A DNA stretch of 64,000 bases from Ktedonobacterales bacterium (GCA_036557285.1 DATBHW010000011.1:96657-160656); one strand, 5' to 3'. Positions 49,348 through 58,646 are shown, counted from the stretch's first letter. Notes: generated from the letters alone by a model not told the origin. Program-made: numbers and translations.

Positions 49348-50604
49348 ATGGCACGCTGGTTGTATTGGCTTCTCCTGGCTGTTCCCATAGCTTTTCTGGC
49401 CTGGATTTTCAACTGGTCGGAGATACTGGTTTTTGTGGCTTCCGCTATTGGCCTGATTCCCCTGGCCGGGTTAATTGGGCTGGCGACTGAGGAACTCGCC
49501 GAGCAGGTCGGCCCGCTGGTAGGTGGGCTGCTCAATGCCACGTTTGGCAATGCTCCAGAGTTGATTATCGGCATTGCGGCGTTGAGTTCGGGGTTGCTGG
49601 ATGTGGTGCGAGCCTCCATTACTGGCTCGATTATTGGCAATACCTTGCTGGTCCTGGGGACCGCGCTCTTAATTGGTGGTTGGCGCAATGGCCGCCAGTA
49701 TTTTGATGCGCGCAATGCCGGGCAGTATGCCTCGATGCTGGCTCTGGCGGTTATCGGCCTGGTTTTGCCCGCGCTGGCGAATACCGTTGGCCTCTCTGAG
49801 AGTGGGGAGGGTCTTCTTCACCCGAAGGTTAATATTGACGCTATTAGCATTGCGTTCTCGGCCATCTTGCTGATTAGCTATGGCGCCTACCTGGCCTATA
49901 CGGTCTTTCATGTGCGCGATAAGCCCCGCCGGGAGCCAGAGGATGTGCGCGAAGGCGAGATTCCGGCCCCAGAAGAGGAGGGGCCGCCGCTGGTCCCCCC
50001 CAGCGCCGTTCTCGCTGATGAACAACAGAAAGAGTTGGTTGAGGAAGCCAGGGCTGCTCGTGCAAAGACGCATGCAGCGGCGCATCCAGCTACAGCAAAA
50101 TCTGCGTCGAAAGGCCACCACACTCGGAAGCGGATTTCTTTTAAGGAGATCTGGCGTCCAGTGGTTTTGCTTGCCGGGGCAACGGTTGCTACCGCTTTGG
50201 TGAGCGAACTGTTGGTTGGCGCGATTGAGCCGGTCACGGAAGCCTTTGGCTGGTCTCAGGTCTTTATCGGCCTGATCATTGTACCCATTGTGGGTAACGC
50301 CGCCGAACACTCCAGCGCGATCACGATGGCTGTGAAGGATCGCATTGATGTAAGCATGGCAATTACCGCGGGTTCCTCCATTCAGGTCGCTTTGCTGGTC
50401 GCGCCAGTCCTGGTGCTGGTGAGCTTCCCCCTGAACCCGAACCAGCCGCTTGATCTGCTCTTCAAGCCGTTGGAGTTGGTCGTTTTTGGTCTGGCGACCT
50501 TCCTCTACCCCTTGATTAGCCTGGATGGTGAATCAACCTGGCTGGAGGGACTCTTGCTGCTGTCGTTCTATCTGATGGTTGGCGTGGTCGCGTTTTACTT
50601 ATAG
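49348..50604 (+). CDS. cax: Ca2+/H+ antiporter (CaCA superfamily, Cax type)
   Basis: The 418-residue membrane protein has two homologous halves with the alpha repeats GGLLNATFGNAPELIIGIAAL and GLIIVPIVGNAAEHSSAITMAVKD, whose acidic residues bind Ca2+. The central loop (about 190-265) is hydrophilic, charged and Ala/Lys-rich. It exchanges cytoplasmic Ca2+ for H+ across the membrane. It starts at ATG shortly after the zinc-ribbon gene and is followed after 39 bases by the NlpC/P60 gene. Confidence 0.93.
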   Translation: MARWLYWLLLAVPIAFLAWIFNWSEILVFVASAIGLIPLAGLIGLATEELAEQVGPLVGGLLNATFGNAPELIIGIAALSSGLLDVVRASITGSIIGNTLLVLGTALLIGGWRNGRQYFDARNAGQYASMLALAVIGLVLPALANTVGLSESGEGLLHPKVNIDAISIAFSAILLISYGAYLAYTVFHVRDKPRREPEDVREGEIPAPEEEGPPLVPPSAVLADEQQKELVEEARAARAKTHAAAHPATAKSASKGHHTRKRISFKEIWRPVVLLAGATVATALVSELLVGAIEPVTEAFGWSQVFIGLIIVPIVGNAAEHSSAITMAVKDRIDVSMAITAGSSIQVALLVAPVLVLVSFPLNPNQPLDLLFKPLELVVFGLATFLYPLISLDGESTWLEGLLLLSFYLMVGVVAFYL

Positions 50605-50643
50605 CCATGTTCTAGATATGCTGAAGGGCCGGGTAAGGACAAC

Positions 50644-51474
50644 ATGCAAGCAGCAATTTGTGTGGGGGTGGCTGATGTCCGGCGTGATCCAGATGCCGCC
50701 TCGGAGTTGGTGACTCAGGCGCTGCTGGGCGCAAAAGCCGAGCCTGGCCCTATCCATGACGATTGGCAGCAGGTGCAACTGGTGGATTATGCGGGCTGGG
50801 TGCATGCTGAGCATCTGGCCTCCCCTCCATCTGCTGGAACGGTTGATGAGGTAATCGTCGTGACGGCCCTGACAACGCCGCTTTATCGGGCTGAAGAGGG
50901 TGATATACAGCGCGATTCGCTCTTCTGCTCGACGGTTTTGCCACTGGCGCACGCGCCCACTGGCACTGAGCGGCTGGCGGTATCTTTGCCTGGCGGCGTG
51001 GTTGGCTGGGTAAGCGTTTCAGATGTCGCGGTGCGCTCAGGTATGCAGGCATTTCCCCAGCGAGAGATGGCCTTTGTGGTCGAGACGGCGCGGCGCTTCC
51101 TGGGAACGCCCTATCTCTGGGGTGGCACGACCTGCCAGGGCCTCGATTGCAGCGGCTTTGTCCAGCTTTGCTTTCGCATGGCAGGTTATAGGCTGCCACG
51201 CGATTCCGCGCAGCAGTTTGCTGCGCTTTCCACTGTGCCTGAAGGCGAGCCAGATTTCGGCGATCTGCTGTTCTTTGCGAAAGAGGGTCGGATTGTTCAT
51301 GTAGCCATCTCGCTGGGCCAGGGCAAACTGCTCCATGCCGAAGGTGTCACCTGGAATAAGGTGCTTTACCAGAGTATGAACCCGCGCCACGCGGACCGCT
51401 ACAATCACCGGCTGGTGGAATTGTATTGTGGCGTGCGCCGGGTGATTGGCGCGGGCGTCAGCGCAGAAGTATAG
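50644..51474 (+). CDS. NlpC/P60 (C40) peptidase with SH3-like N-terminal domains, cytoplasmic
   Basis: The 276-residue protein has two SH3b-like segments (about 1-60 with DDWQQVQLVDYAGWVHAEHL, and 68-130 with RLAVSLPGGVVGWVSVSDV). The C-terminal NlpC/P60 domain shows catalytic Cys (GLDCSGFVQ), His (IVHVAISLG) and a third polar residue (LLHAEG). It has no signal peptide. This layout matches YkfC-type gamma-D-glutamyl-L-diamino acid endopeptidases that recycle cell-wall peptides inside the cell. It ends eight bases before the carbonic anhydrase-like gene. Confidence 0.92.
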   Translation: MQAAICVGVADVRRDPDAASELVTQALLGAKAEPGPIHDDWQQVQLVDYAGWVHAEHLASPPSAGTVDEVIVVTALTTPLYRAEEGDIQRDSLFCSTVLPLAHAPTGTERLAVSLPGGVVGWVSVSDVAVRSGMQAFPQREMAFVVETARRFLGTPYLWGGTTCQGLDCSGFVQLCFRMAGYRLPRDSAQQFAALSTVPEGEPDFGDLLFFAKEGRIVHVAISLGQGKLLHAEGVTWNKVLYQSMNPRHADRYNHRLVELYCGVRRVIGAGVSAEV

Positions 51475-51482
51475 AGGATGGT

Positions 51483-52007
51483 ATGCCCATTTTGCCTTAT
51501 CAAGGAAAATGGCCGAGTATCGCGCCCGATGTCTTTATTGCTGAGGGCGCCATGATTATTGGGGATGTGACCATTGGCGAGGGGTCCAGCGTGTGGTATA
51601 ACGCGGTGGTGCGCGGAGATACCGCGCCCATCAGGATTGGCCGCCGCACCAATATTCAGGATAACTGCACGCTGCATGTAGATGAAGATGCTCCCTGTGT
51701 TATCGGCGATGAATGCAGCATCGGGCATGGCGCGGTGGTGCATGGAGCGGTACTGGGGGATCAGGTGCTGGTGGCGATGAACGCCGTTATCCTGTCGCAT
51801 GCTGAGATCGGCTCAGAAACGATTATCGGCGCGTGCGCGCTGGTTGGGGAGCATAAGCAGTTGCCTAGCGGATCGCTGTATGTCGGTATTCCCGCAAGGA
51901 TGACGCGGGCGCTCAGCGATGCCGAGCGGGCCGACCTGCCCGCCCGCGCCGCGCGTTATTGGCGCTATGCAGCCAGTCACCAGGCATCGCGGGAGCAAAA
52001 AGGCTAA
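51483..52007 (+). CDS. Gamma-carbonic anhydrase family protein (left-handed beta-helix)
   Basis: The 174-residue protein consists of hexapeptide repeats (IAEGAMIIGDVTIGEGSSVW, then IGDECSIGHGAVVHGAVLGD) with the metal-ligand histidines of the family visible (TLHVD, SIGHGAVVHG). A C-terminal helix follows. The family includes YrdA and true gamma-class anhydrases. The Arg/Asp/Gln set (VVRGDTAPI and NIQDN) is kept. It may hydrate CO2 or bind another ligand. The ATG has GAGG upstream. Its stop overlaps that of cdd on the other strand. Confidence 0.92.
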   Translation: MPILPYQGKWPSIAPDVFIAEGAMIIGDVTIGEGSSVWYNAVVRGDTAPIRIGRRTNIQDNCTLHVDEDAPCVIGDECSIGHGAVVHGAVLGDQVLVAMNAVILSHAEIGSETIIGACALVGEHKQLPSGSLYVGIPARMTRALSDAERADLPARAARYWRYAASHQASREQKG

Positions 52008-52408
52008 TTATCACGGCGCTCCAGGCTGAAGGCGAAGGGAAGCAGATCTTCGATACGGAAGTCGCGGTCTATGCCATCTATGGAGATCGTGGCGCGCGGC
52101 GCTAAATCAGCGATCCACTGGCGGCAAGCGCCGCAGGGTACGCGCTCCTGCGCGCCAGCCTCCGGGCGAGCGTCTATGCAGGCAACAGCAATATGGGTGA
52201 TGGGGCCAGCGCCAGCGGAGATAGCAGCCGCCAGCGCCGCGCGCTCGGCGCAGAGCGTCAGTCCATAGCTGGAAATCTCGATATTGACGCCTGTGAAGAT
52301 GCGATCACCAGCTTTTAGCGCCGCGCCAACACGAAAGTGTGAATAGACGCTGTGGGCATGCCTGGCAACTTCGCGCGCCTGCTGTAAAAGCGTCTCACGC
52401 TCGCTCAT
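52004..52408 (-). CDS. cdd: Cytidine deaminase
   Basis: The 134-residue zinc enzyme deaminates cytidine and deoxycytidine in pyrimidine salvage. The catalytic Cys-Ala-Glu (LTLCAERAAL) and the second zinc pair (PCGACRQ) are present, as are YSHFRVGAAL and GVNIEISSYG. The start chosen is the ATG directly before SERETLLQQA; a longer in-frame version runs into the fmt leader. It is convergent with the gamma-carbonic anhydrase gene (stops overlap) and divergent from fmt. Confidence 0.96.
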   Translation of the reverse strand: MSERETLLQQAREVARHAHSVYSHFRVGAALKAGDRIFTGVNIEISSYGLTLCAERAALAAAISAGAGPITHIAVACIDARPEAGAQERVPCGACRQWIADLAPRATISIDGIDRDFRIEDLLPFAFSLERRDN

Positions 52409-52534
52409 GGTATCTGCTCCTCTGCTGCGCTGCTCCTGCCCATGTATACGACAGTGCAGGTCTGTAAGTATAGCCCACGTCGGCAAAAGAGAACAAGGCA
52501 GAGCGAGCCTGGCAAGCTAAGGATGAAAAGCGCC

Positions 52535-53521
52535 ATGCGATTGATCTTTATGGGAACGCCGCAGTTTGCTGTCCCGGCCCTGGAAGCTCTGGCCGGAGCG
52601 CGTACCCCTGGCTATCTGGCTCCAAAGGGGGGGGAGATTGTTGCCGTTGTGACGCGCCCGGATAAGCCTGCGGGGCGCGGGCAAGGCGTTGTGCTGTCGC
52701 GGGTGAAGGAGAAGGCGCTGGAGCTGGGCCTGCCGGTCTGGCAGCCGGGGCCACTGCGCCGCCCGGAGAATCTTGAGGAGCTGCGGCGGCTGTCGCCTGA
52801 TGTGATTGTTGTTGCTGCCTTCGGGCAGATTCTGCGGCGCGAGGTGTTGGACCTGCCGCGCTTTGGCTGCATCAATGTACATGCCTCGCTGCTGCCGCGC
52901 CAGCGCGGGGCTGCTCCGATAGCTGGGGCGATTCTGGCGGGCGATCAGGTAACAGGCGTGACGATTATGCTGATGGATGAAGGGCTGGATACCGGGCAGA
53001 TGCTCGCGCGTCGCTCAATTCCTATCGCGCCCGATGACACCACCGGGACACTGAGCGAGAAGCTGAGCCATCTGGGCGCAGACCTGCTGCTGGAAACACT
53101 GCCAGCATGGTTTGCTGGCAAGCTGAAGCCGCAGCCCCAGGATGAAACCCGGGCCAGCCATACACACCTGCTGAAAAAAGAGGATGGCGTCATCAACTGG
53201 CAGCTTCCCGCTGAGGTGTTGGCGCGTCAGGTGCGGGCTTTTACGCCCTGGCCGGGAACGTCTACCACCTGGCGCGGCAGAACCCTCAAGATTCTGCGCG
53301 CTGCGGCCCTTGAAGCGGGGATGCTCACAGAGCAACATGAGCCAGCAGGCAAGGTTAGCCTGCTGACTGGAGATGGCGCAAAGGCGCTGGCGGCGCGCTG
53401 TGGCGAGGGGTTCTTACGGCTAGACGTGCTACAATTAGAGGGGAAGCGCGCCTTGAGCGCCGAAGAATTTTTACGCGGCCAGCCGGCCATCGTTGGTGAA
53501 ACGTTAGGAACCCATGCTTGA
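52535..53521 (+). CDS. fmt: Methionyl-tRNA formyltransferase
   Basis: The 328-residue enzyme transfers a formyl group from 10-formyl-THF to initiator Met-tRNA. Family motifs are FMGTPQFAVPAL, VTRPDKPAGRG, NVHASLLPRQRGAAPI and VTIMLMDEGLDTGQML, with a C-terminal beta-barrel (from about 215). A short insertion (GARTPGYLAPKG) lies after the first helix. The ATG chosen is the one 12 bases after AAGG; an ATG four codons upstream is too close to it. The end overlaps rlmN by eight bases. Confidence 0.96.
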   Translation: MRLIFMGTPQFAVPALEALAGARTPGYLAPKGGEIVAVVTRPDKPAGRGQGVVLSRVKEKALELGLPVWQPGPLRRPENLEELRRLSPDVIVVAAFGQILRREVLDLPRFGCINVHASLLPRQRGAAPIAGAILAGDQVTGVTIMLMDEGLDTGQMLARRSIPIAPDDTTGTLSEKLSHLGADLLLETLPAWFAGKLKPQPQDETRASHTHLLKKEDGVINWQLPAEVLARQVRAFTPWPGTSTTWRGRTLKILRAAALEAGMLTEQHEPAGKVSLLTGDGAKALAARCGEGFLRLDVLQLEGKRALSAEEFLRGQPAIVGETLGTHA

Positions 53522-54620
53522 TCTACTTTCCCTTTCTCTGCCGGAGCTAGAGTCGTGGCTCAGCGAGCGCGGCCAGCCTCGCTTCCGCGCCCGCCAGGTT
53601 TATGATTGGCTCTATCGCCGGTTAGAGACCGATATTCATAAGATGCTCACCCTGCCAGAGAGCCTGCGCGAAACGCTGGCAACCGAGGCGACGGCAGGGC
53701 AGCTATCGCTGCGCCGTGAACAGGTATCGAAGGATGGGCGCACGCGCAAGCTGCTGCTGGCGCTCAGCGATGGCCGCTTGATCGAATCAGTGCTGATGCT
53801 CTTTCCGGCAACGCATGAGGGGCGGGCGCGCGCGACGGCTTGCATCTCGACGCAAGTTGGTTGCGCGCTTGGCTGCACTTTTTGCGCTACCGGGCAGATG
53901 GGCTTTGAGCGTCATTTAAGCGCAGGTGAGATTGTGGGGCAGGTTCTTTATGTGGCCCGCGAGCTACGCCGTCAGCCCTGGAGTGCGCCTGGCGGGCAGG
54001 CGATTGATCGGCTGACCAATCTGGTGCTGATGGGTATGGGCGAGCCGCTGCATAACTATGACCAGACGTTGCTGGCCCTCAAGATTCTCAACAGCCCTGA
54101 AGGTTTTGGGATGGGCGCGCGACACATGACCGTCTCAACGGTGGGCCTGGTTCCAGGGATTCTGCGTTTAAGCGAGGAGCCATTGCAGGTGAATCTGGCA
54201 ATTTCACTGCACGCCCCCAACAATGAGATGCGCAGCCAGACGATGCCGGTGGCGCGCAAGTATATCATGGATGAACTGCTCGCTGCCTGCCGAACCTATG
54301 TGCAGCGCACCAATCGCCAGCTTACGTTTGAGTATGTCTTGCTGGCGGGAGTGAATGATGCTCCAGAGCATGCCCGTGAACTTGGGCAGCGCCTGGCAGC
54401 CTTTAAGCAACTGGCGCACGTTAATCTGATCCCGGTTAACGCGACCGGCGCCGCCTATCGCCCGCCGACGGGCGAAGCTATTCGCGCTTTTCGTGATGAA
54501 CTGCGCGGGGCGGGCATCAGCAACAGTGTGCGCGCTGAGCGCGGCGATGATATTGCCGCTGCCTGCGGCCAGTTGAAGACCAGAGAAAAAGTGAGGACTC
54601 AAGAACTGGCGCGCTCTTGA
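53514..54620 (+). CDS. rlmN: 23S rRNA (adenine2503-C2)-methyltransferase, radical SAM
   Basis: The 368-residue enzyme methylates A2503 of 23S rRNA (and A37 of some tRNAs). The radical-SAM CxxxCxxC motif is CALGCTFC. The GEP motif (MGMGEPLHNYDQTL), the methyl-accepting Cys region (RGDDIAAACGQL) and the N-terminal accessory domain (RARQVYDWLYRR) are all present. It overlaps fmt by eight bases, so both are translated together. The stop lies inside the 3' arm of a terminator stem-loop. Confidence 0.96.
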   Translation: MLDLLSLSLPELESWLSERGQPRFRARQVYDWLYRRLETDIHKMLTLPESLRETLATEATAGQLSLRREQVSKDGRTRKLLLALSDGRLIESVLMLFPATHEGRARATACISTQVGCALGCTFCATGQMGFERHLSAGEIVGQVLYVARELRRQPWSAPGGQAIDRLTNLVLMGMGEPLHNYDQTLLALKILNSPEGFGMGARHMTVSTVGLVPGILRLSEEPLQVNLAISLHAPNNEMRSQTMPVARKYIMDELLAACRTYVQRTNRQLTFEYVLLAGVNDAPEHARELGQRLAAFKQLAHVNLIPVNATGAAYRPPTGEAIRAFRDELRGAGISNSVRAERGDDIAAACGQLKTREKVRTQELARS

Positions 54621-54626
54621 GTCCTC
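54593..54626 (+). terminator. Stem-loop overlapping the end of rlmN
   Basis: GAGGACTCAAGA (54593-54604) pairs perfectly with TCTTGAGTCCTC (54615-54626) over a 10-base loop; TCCTTGTTG follows. The rlmN stop codon (54618-54620) is within the second arm. Genes on both sides converge here, so it may stop transcription both ways. Confidence 0.75.
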
Positions 54627-54677
54627 TCCTTGTTGCTCAATCTACTGCTCAATAAAGCGGTTCTGCTGCAAACGTCG

Positions 54678-54875
54678 CTAACGGGCCTTGGGTACTTTGT
54701 TCATGGTACGCAGGCAGCGTGTGCAGATATTGACATACTGCGTGACGCCATTGATTGGCAGGCGGCGGTGCTGAACATTCACCACAAATCGCCGGTTGGT
54801 ATGACGTTTCGAGTGACTGACATTGCTTCCGTACTGCGGCTTTCGCAGACAGACATCGCAGCGTCCGGCAGCCAT
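54678..54875 (-). CDS. rpmB: 50S ribosomal protein L28, zinc-binding form
   Basis: The 65-residue ribosomal protein has CDVCLRKPQYGSNVSHSKRHTNRRF and a later ICTRCLR, the two Cys pairs of the zinc form, and NVQHRR in the middle. The start at 54875 is preceded by GGGGGTGGAG. A near-perfect promoter lies about 50 bases upstream. It is divergent to the asp23 gene, as in many Gram-positive-type genomes. Confidence 0.97.
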   Translation of the reverse strand: MAAGRCDVCLRKPQYGSNVSHSKRHTNRRFVVNVQHRRLPINGVTQYVNICTRCLRTMNKVPKAR

Positions 54876-54928
54876 ACTCTCCACCCCCTTTACTTTGATT
54901 GCTGTTATCCTGTATGATGCACTTCGAG

Positions 54929-54957
54929 AGTATACCATCTCTCTGCTCGTGAGGCAA
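54929..54957 (-). promoter_or_regulatory. Sigma70-type promoter of rpmB
   Basis: Read on the minus strand, TTGCCT (54957-54952) and TATACT (54934-54929) are separated by 17 bases. Transcription would start near 54922, giving a leader of about 47 bases. Confidence 0.75.
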
Positions 54958-55069
54958 GAGCATCTGGCGGCAGGGCGAATTACTCAGGTGCGCCCCCCAT
55001 CTCACCAATGCTCCTGTCCTACTTGCACCATACCTGTAACACCTTCTGGTAAGGTAGGGTTGTCTATTT

Positions 55070-55459
55070 ATGCAAATGTCACAAACTGAGCAGACAGCAG
55101 AGCAGCGCCAGCGTCGCGGCAAAATAGAGGTTTCTCCCCAGGCCATTGGAACCATTGCTGGCCGCGCGGTCAGCGAATGCTATGGCGTTGTGGGGATCGC
55201 TGGTAAACGGCTGCGCAATGGGGCGGCGGAATTGTTGCCTGCGGAACGCTATCATCAAGGTATTGAAGTCCAGTTTAGTAACGAGCAAATCATTATTGAT
55301 CTCTATGTGGTTCTGGAGTATGGCCTGCGCATCTCGGAAATTGCTCATAACATCATGGGCAACGTGAAGTTTGCCGTAGAAAAGATGCTTGGGGTACCCG
55401 TTGTCCAGGTGAATGTGAACGTGCAGGGGTTGAGGGTCAGCGCGCCCGATGCCCGCTGA
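55070..55459 (+). CDS. Asp23/Gls24 family envelope stress protein
   Basis: The 129-residue protein fits Asp23: IEVSPQAIGTIAGRAVSECYGVVGIAGK, GIEVQFSNEQIIIDLYVVLEYGLRISEIAHNI, and VPVVQVNVNVQGLRV. The family is cytoplasmic, often membrane-peripheral, and linked to cell-envelope stress. The order rpmB (divergent), asp23, fakA, degV is a conserved neighbourhood in Gram-positive bacteria. An ATG two codons in is an alternative start. The 157 bases to the next gene hold nothing I recognise. Confidence 0.95.
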   Translation: MQMSQTEQTAEQRQRRGKIEVSPQAIGTIAGRAVSECYGVVGIAGKRLRNGAAELLPAERYHQGIEVQFSNEQIIIDLYVVLEYGLRISEIAHNIMGNVKFAVEKMLGVPVVQVNVNVQGLRVSAPDAR

Positions 55460-55616
55460 CCCTTCGTATGGCATCAGGTGTGCGCGCCGGGACAGTATCC
55501 TGGGTGTGGTATCACCAGAGCAGCATTTGCCAGTATCATCAAAGGAGCGTTAAGAGAGAGGTCAGGCGCTATCCTGGTCGAGCCTTACGCTCGCCTCCTC
55601 TCTTCAGAAGTTGGGT

Positions 55617-57317
55617 ATGGAGAATACGAGTCGCAGGATTTCCCGTCCCCGTCGGATCAGCGTTTTTGATGGTCAGGACTTGAAGCAGGCATTGCTCGCT
55701 GGAGCGTCCTGGCTGGAGCAGCATCGTGAGATCATTAACGCGCTGAATGTCTTCCCGGTCCCTGATGGGGACACAGGGACTAATATGTCGGCAACGATGC
55801 GCGCAGCGGTCAAAGAGATTGCCGAAGCAAACGATAGCTCGGCAGCGGTGATTGCTGAAAAACTGGCGCGTGGCGCCTTGATGGGCGCGCGCGGCAATTC
55901 TGGCGTCATCCTGTCGCAAATCCTGCGCGGGCTGGCGCAGGGGCTGGATAAAAAGAACACCTTTACCGCGCATGATCTGGCTGGCGCGTTTCAAGAAGCG
56001 TCAAAACTTGCCTATCGCGCCGTCATTCGGCCCGTGGAGGGAACGATCTTGACTGTGATTCGTGAGGTGGCCGAGGCGGCGCAGCATGGCGCGGGACAGG
56101 GAGAAGATATTGTCGTTCAGATGCAAGAGATTGTAACTGCTGCCCGCCAAGCGGTGGCAAAAACGCCTGATCTTCTGCCTACACTGAAGCAGGCGGGAGT
56201 AGTTGATGCTGGCGGGCAAGGACTGGCTATGCTGCTGGAGGGCATGTGGCGTTCTACGCGCGGCGAGGCGATTCAAGCCATCGTGGCCGAAGCGCCAAAG
56301 CAGCAAACAGAAGTGAAAAAAGGGCGTGTCTCGGTTGAAGAAGAGTTTGGCTATGAGGTGGTCTTTCTGCTGCGCGGTCAGAACCTGAACGTCGAGGACA
56401 TCCGCAATACCATTACCAGGATGGGGGGCGTCTCTACCGTCGTGGCAGGCGATGCAAAACTACTCAAGGTTCATACTCATACACTGACCCCTGGCAAGAT
56501 TCTGGATTATGGTGTGGGCCTGGGCAGCCTGATGGATATTAATATCGAGAATCTTCAAGAACAAAGTTTGCGCTATGAGGCAGAGAGCAAGGCTGAGCAT
56601 GCAGGGGAAGATGGGCAGGCGACGGGCGCTGCCGATGCAGAGGGCGTCGGGCGTGAGTTGGGAGAGATTGCCACCGTAGTGGTGGCGGCTGGCGAGGGCT
56701 GGGTGAAGCTTTTTGAGAGCCTGGGGGTTGGGGCGATTGTTCCAGGCGGGCAGACGATGAATCCCAGCACTCAAGAACTGTTGGCAGCGGTTGAGCAAGT
56801 AGCTTCGCCAAAAGTTATTTTGCTCCCCAACAATGGCAATGTGATCTTGAGTGCGCGCCAGGTACCCGACCTGACAGAGAAAGAAGTGCATGTCGTACCC
56901 ACCGATACGATGCCTGAAGGGGTCTCGGCGCTGCTGGCGTTTAACTACGAGGCAGATTTCAATACCATCTGCGCGACGATGGACGGCGCTGCCAAGCGTG
57001 TGCAGACAGCCGAGATCACTACGGCGGTGCGCACAGTGCAGATCAATGGGCTGCATGTGCAGGAAGGGGATATTATTGGCCTGCTCAATGGGCATCTGGT
57101 TGTAGCCGATACCGAGATGCTGGCCGTTATCCGAGATACCCTCCAGCGCATGAAGGCCGAGCAGTACGAAATCTTCACGCTCTATTATGGCGAGGAGATT
57201 ACCTCAGAACAGGCAGATGCAACCGCCCGGCAGATCAAATCCTGGTATCCTGCTCAAGAGATCGAAGTCCTCAGCGGAGGCCAGCCCTACTACGCCTATA
57301 TTCTCTCAGCGGAATAA
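55617..57317 (+). CDS. fakA: Fatty-acid kinase FakA-like (DAK2/DhaL plus C-terminal domains)
   Basis: The 566-residue protein begins with a DhaL/DAK2 ATP-binding domain (about 20-215): NVFPVPDGDTGTNMSATM (Mg-ATP aspartates), GARGNSGVILSQILRG and VVDAGGQGL. A linker and the FakA middle and C-terminal domains follow (EEEFGYEVVFLLRG, KVHTHTLTPG, LLPNNGNVILSA, and a C-terminal QPYYAYILS). It phosphorylates fatty acids presented by a DegV/FakB protein, whose gene follows after 35 bases. The ATG has only a weak ribosome-binding site. Confidence 0.93.
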   Translation: MENTSRRISRPRRISVFDGQDLKQALLAGASWLEQHREIINALNVFPVPDGDTGTNMSATMRAAVKEIAEANDSSAAVIAEKLARGALMGARGNSGVILSQILRGLAQGLDKKNTFTAHDLAGAFQEASKLAYRAVIRPVEGTILTVIREVAEAAQHGAGQGEDIVVQMQEIVTAARQAVAKTPDLLPTLKQAGVVDAGGQGLAMLLEGMWRSTRGEAIQAIVAEAPKQQTEVKKGRVSVEEEFGYEVVFLLRGQNLNVEDIRNTITRMGGVSTVVAGDAKLLKVHTHTLTPGKILDYGVGLGSLMDINIENLQEQSLRYEAESKAEHAGEDGQATGAADAEGVGRELGEIATVVVAAGEGWVKLFESLGVGAIVPGGQTMNPSTQELLAAVEQVASPKVILLPNNGNVILSARQVPDLTEKEVHVVPTDTMPEGVSALLAFNYEADFNTICATMDGAAKRVQTAEITTAVRTVQINGLHVQEGDIIGLLNGHLVVADTEMLAVIRDTLQRMKAEQYEIFTLYYGEEITSEQADATARQIKSWYPAQEIEVLSGGQPYYAYILSAE

Positions 57318-57352
57318 CGACCGCTCAACTTTTGATTTGGGAGGTACAACCT

Positions 57353-58192
57353 GTGGCCGTCCGTGTTGTGACTGATAGTACGGCTGATCTTTCCAAAGAT
57401 CAGGCACAAGAACTGGGCATTTGTGTGGTTCCGCTCACGGTGCAATTTGGTGAGGAAGTCTATCGTGATGGGGTTGATCTGGAGAGCGCCGAGTTTTTCT
57501 CGAAGCTGGCAACCTCGAAAGTGACCCCAACGACGGCGGCCCCTCCCTCCGGCCTGTTTGAAGAGACATACCGGCAGTTGATACGCGATGGCGCCGATGG
57601 TATCCTTTCGGTACAGCTCTCATCAACCCTCAGCGCCACGTATAATTCAGCGATCCTTGGGGCGGAGGCGCTTAAAGCCCAGCCTGTGCCTATTGAGGTG
57701 GTGGATTCCCGTTCGGTCAGCGGAGGCATTGGTATCCCTGTCAGGGCGGCGGCGCGGGCGGCGCGTGAAGGCAAAAGCCTGGCTGAGTGCAAAGCGATTG
57801 CCGAGGATATGCTCTCACGCATGCACATTTACGCGGTACTGGATACGCTGGAGTTTTTGCAGCGCGGCGGGCGTATTGGCAAGGCGCGGCAGTTGCTTGG
57901 CACACTCCTGAACGTTAAGCCGATGCTGACCGTCAAGGATGGGGCAGTGCTGCCGCTGGAGAATGTACGCACTCGTTCCAGAGCGCATGAGCGTATCGCT
58001 CAGTTGTTGGAAAAGCTGGGGCCGATTGAGACTGTGGGTATTGCTGAATCGGATGAAGCGATTGGGCAGCAGTTGACAACGGCGATCCGAACAGTCTATT
58101 CCGGTCCAATAGAGTATTATCGGCTTGGCCCTGTGGTTGGCACGCACACCGGCCCTGGTACATCGGCGGTTTGTGCTGTCGCCAGGGGGTAG
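57353..58192 (+). CDS. DegV family fatty-acid-binding protein (FakB-like)
   Basis: The 279-residue protein has the DegV hallmarks VVTDSTADL, VTPTTAAPPSGLF, SVQLSSTLSATYNSA, VVDSRSVSGG and a C-terminal VVGTHTGPGTSAV. These residues bind the fatty-acid carboxylate. It delivers fatty acid to FakA for phosphorylation ahead of phospholipid synthesis. The start chosen is a GTG with GGGAGG eight bases upstream; the earlier in-frame TTG lacks a site. It follows fakA directly, so the pair is functional as a unit. Confidence 0.94.
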   Translation: MAVRVVTDSTADLSKDQAQELGICVVPLTVQFGEEVYRDGVDLESAEFFSKLATSKVTPTTAAPPSGLFEETYRQLIRDGADGILSVQLSSTLSATYNSAILGAEALKAQPVPIEVVDSRSVSGGIGIPVRAAARAAREGKSLAECKAIAEDMLSRMHIYAVLDTLEFLQRGGRIGKARQLLGTLLNVKPMLTVKDGAVLPLENVRTRSRAHERIAQLLEKLGPIETVGIAESDEAIGQQLTTAIRTVYSGPIEYYRLGPVVGTHTGPGTSAVCAVARG

Positions 58193-58204
58193 AGGATTGG
58201 GCCA

Positions 58205-58600
58205 ATGGCGAAGCATTTCACCCGTGAAGAGGCAGAGGCTCTGTTACCACAGATTACGCCGCTGTTGCTCGATTTACAGCAGCGACATGGCGCGCTGCTG
58301 CCGCTGCGGCAGGATTTGGAAACCCTCCGGCAGCGTATGCGGGGCAATGGGCATGGCCTGCATGAGCGGCTAGAGCAGCTCAATCGCCAGTATGCGACGC
58401 TGCTGGAGGAGGTGAATCGCCTGATTCGCCGCATTTACGCTTTCGGCTGCCAGTTGAAAGACCCGGCGATGGGGCTGATTGATTTTCCAACGCTGCGCGA
58501 TGGCCGTGAAATCTTGCTCTGCTGGCGGCTTGGCGAAGAAGGGATTCACTGGTGGCATGAAACCACAACTGGCTTTCAGGGCCGCCAGCCGCTCGATTGA
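58205..58600 (+). CDS. DUF2203 family protein
   Basis: The 131-residue protein starts KHFTREEAEALLPQITPLL, has a long helical middle with charged residues and ends with FGCQLKDPAMGLIDFPTLRDGREILLCWRLGEEGIHWWHE, the conserved DUF2203 core. The conserved Cys, Asp, His and Glu could bind a metal. Function unknown. It begins 12 bases after the degV gene and is probably the last gene of that operon. Confidence 0.9.
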   Translation: MAKHFTREEAEALLPQITPLLLDLQQRHGALLPLRQDLETLRQRMRGNGHGLHERLEQLNRQYATLLEEVNRLIRRIYAFGCQLKDPAMGLIDFPTLRDGREILLCWRLGEEGIHWWHETTTGFQGRQPLD

Positions 58601-58646
58601 AGATGCCAGATCGGCTAATGGCTACTGAGCGCAGCAGACCGTCTTC

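Noticed and set aside
51426..51482. Upstream extension of the gamma-carbonic anhydrase frame
   Set aside because: It overlaps the NlpC/P60 gene and lacks a ribosome-binding site; the ATG at 51483 has GAGG close by.
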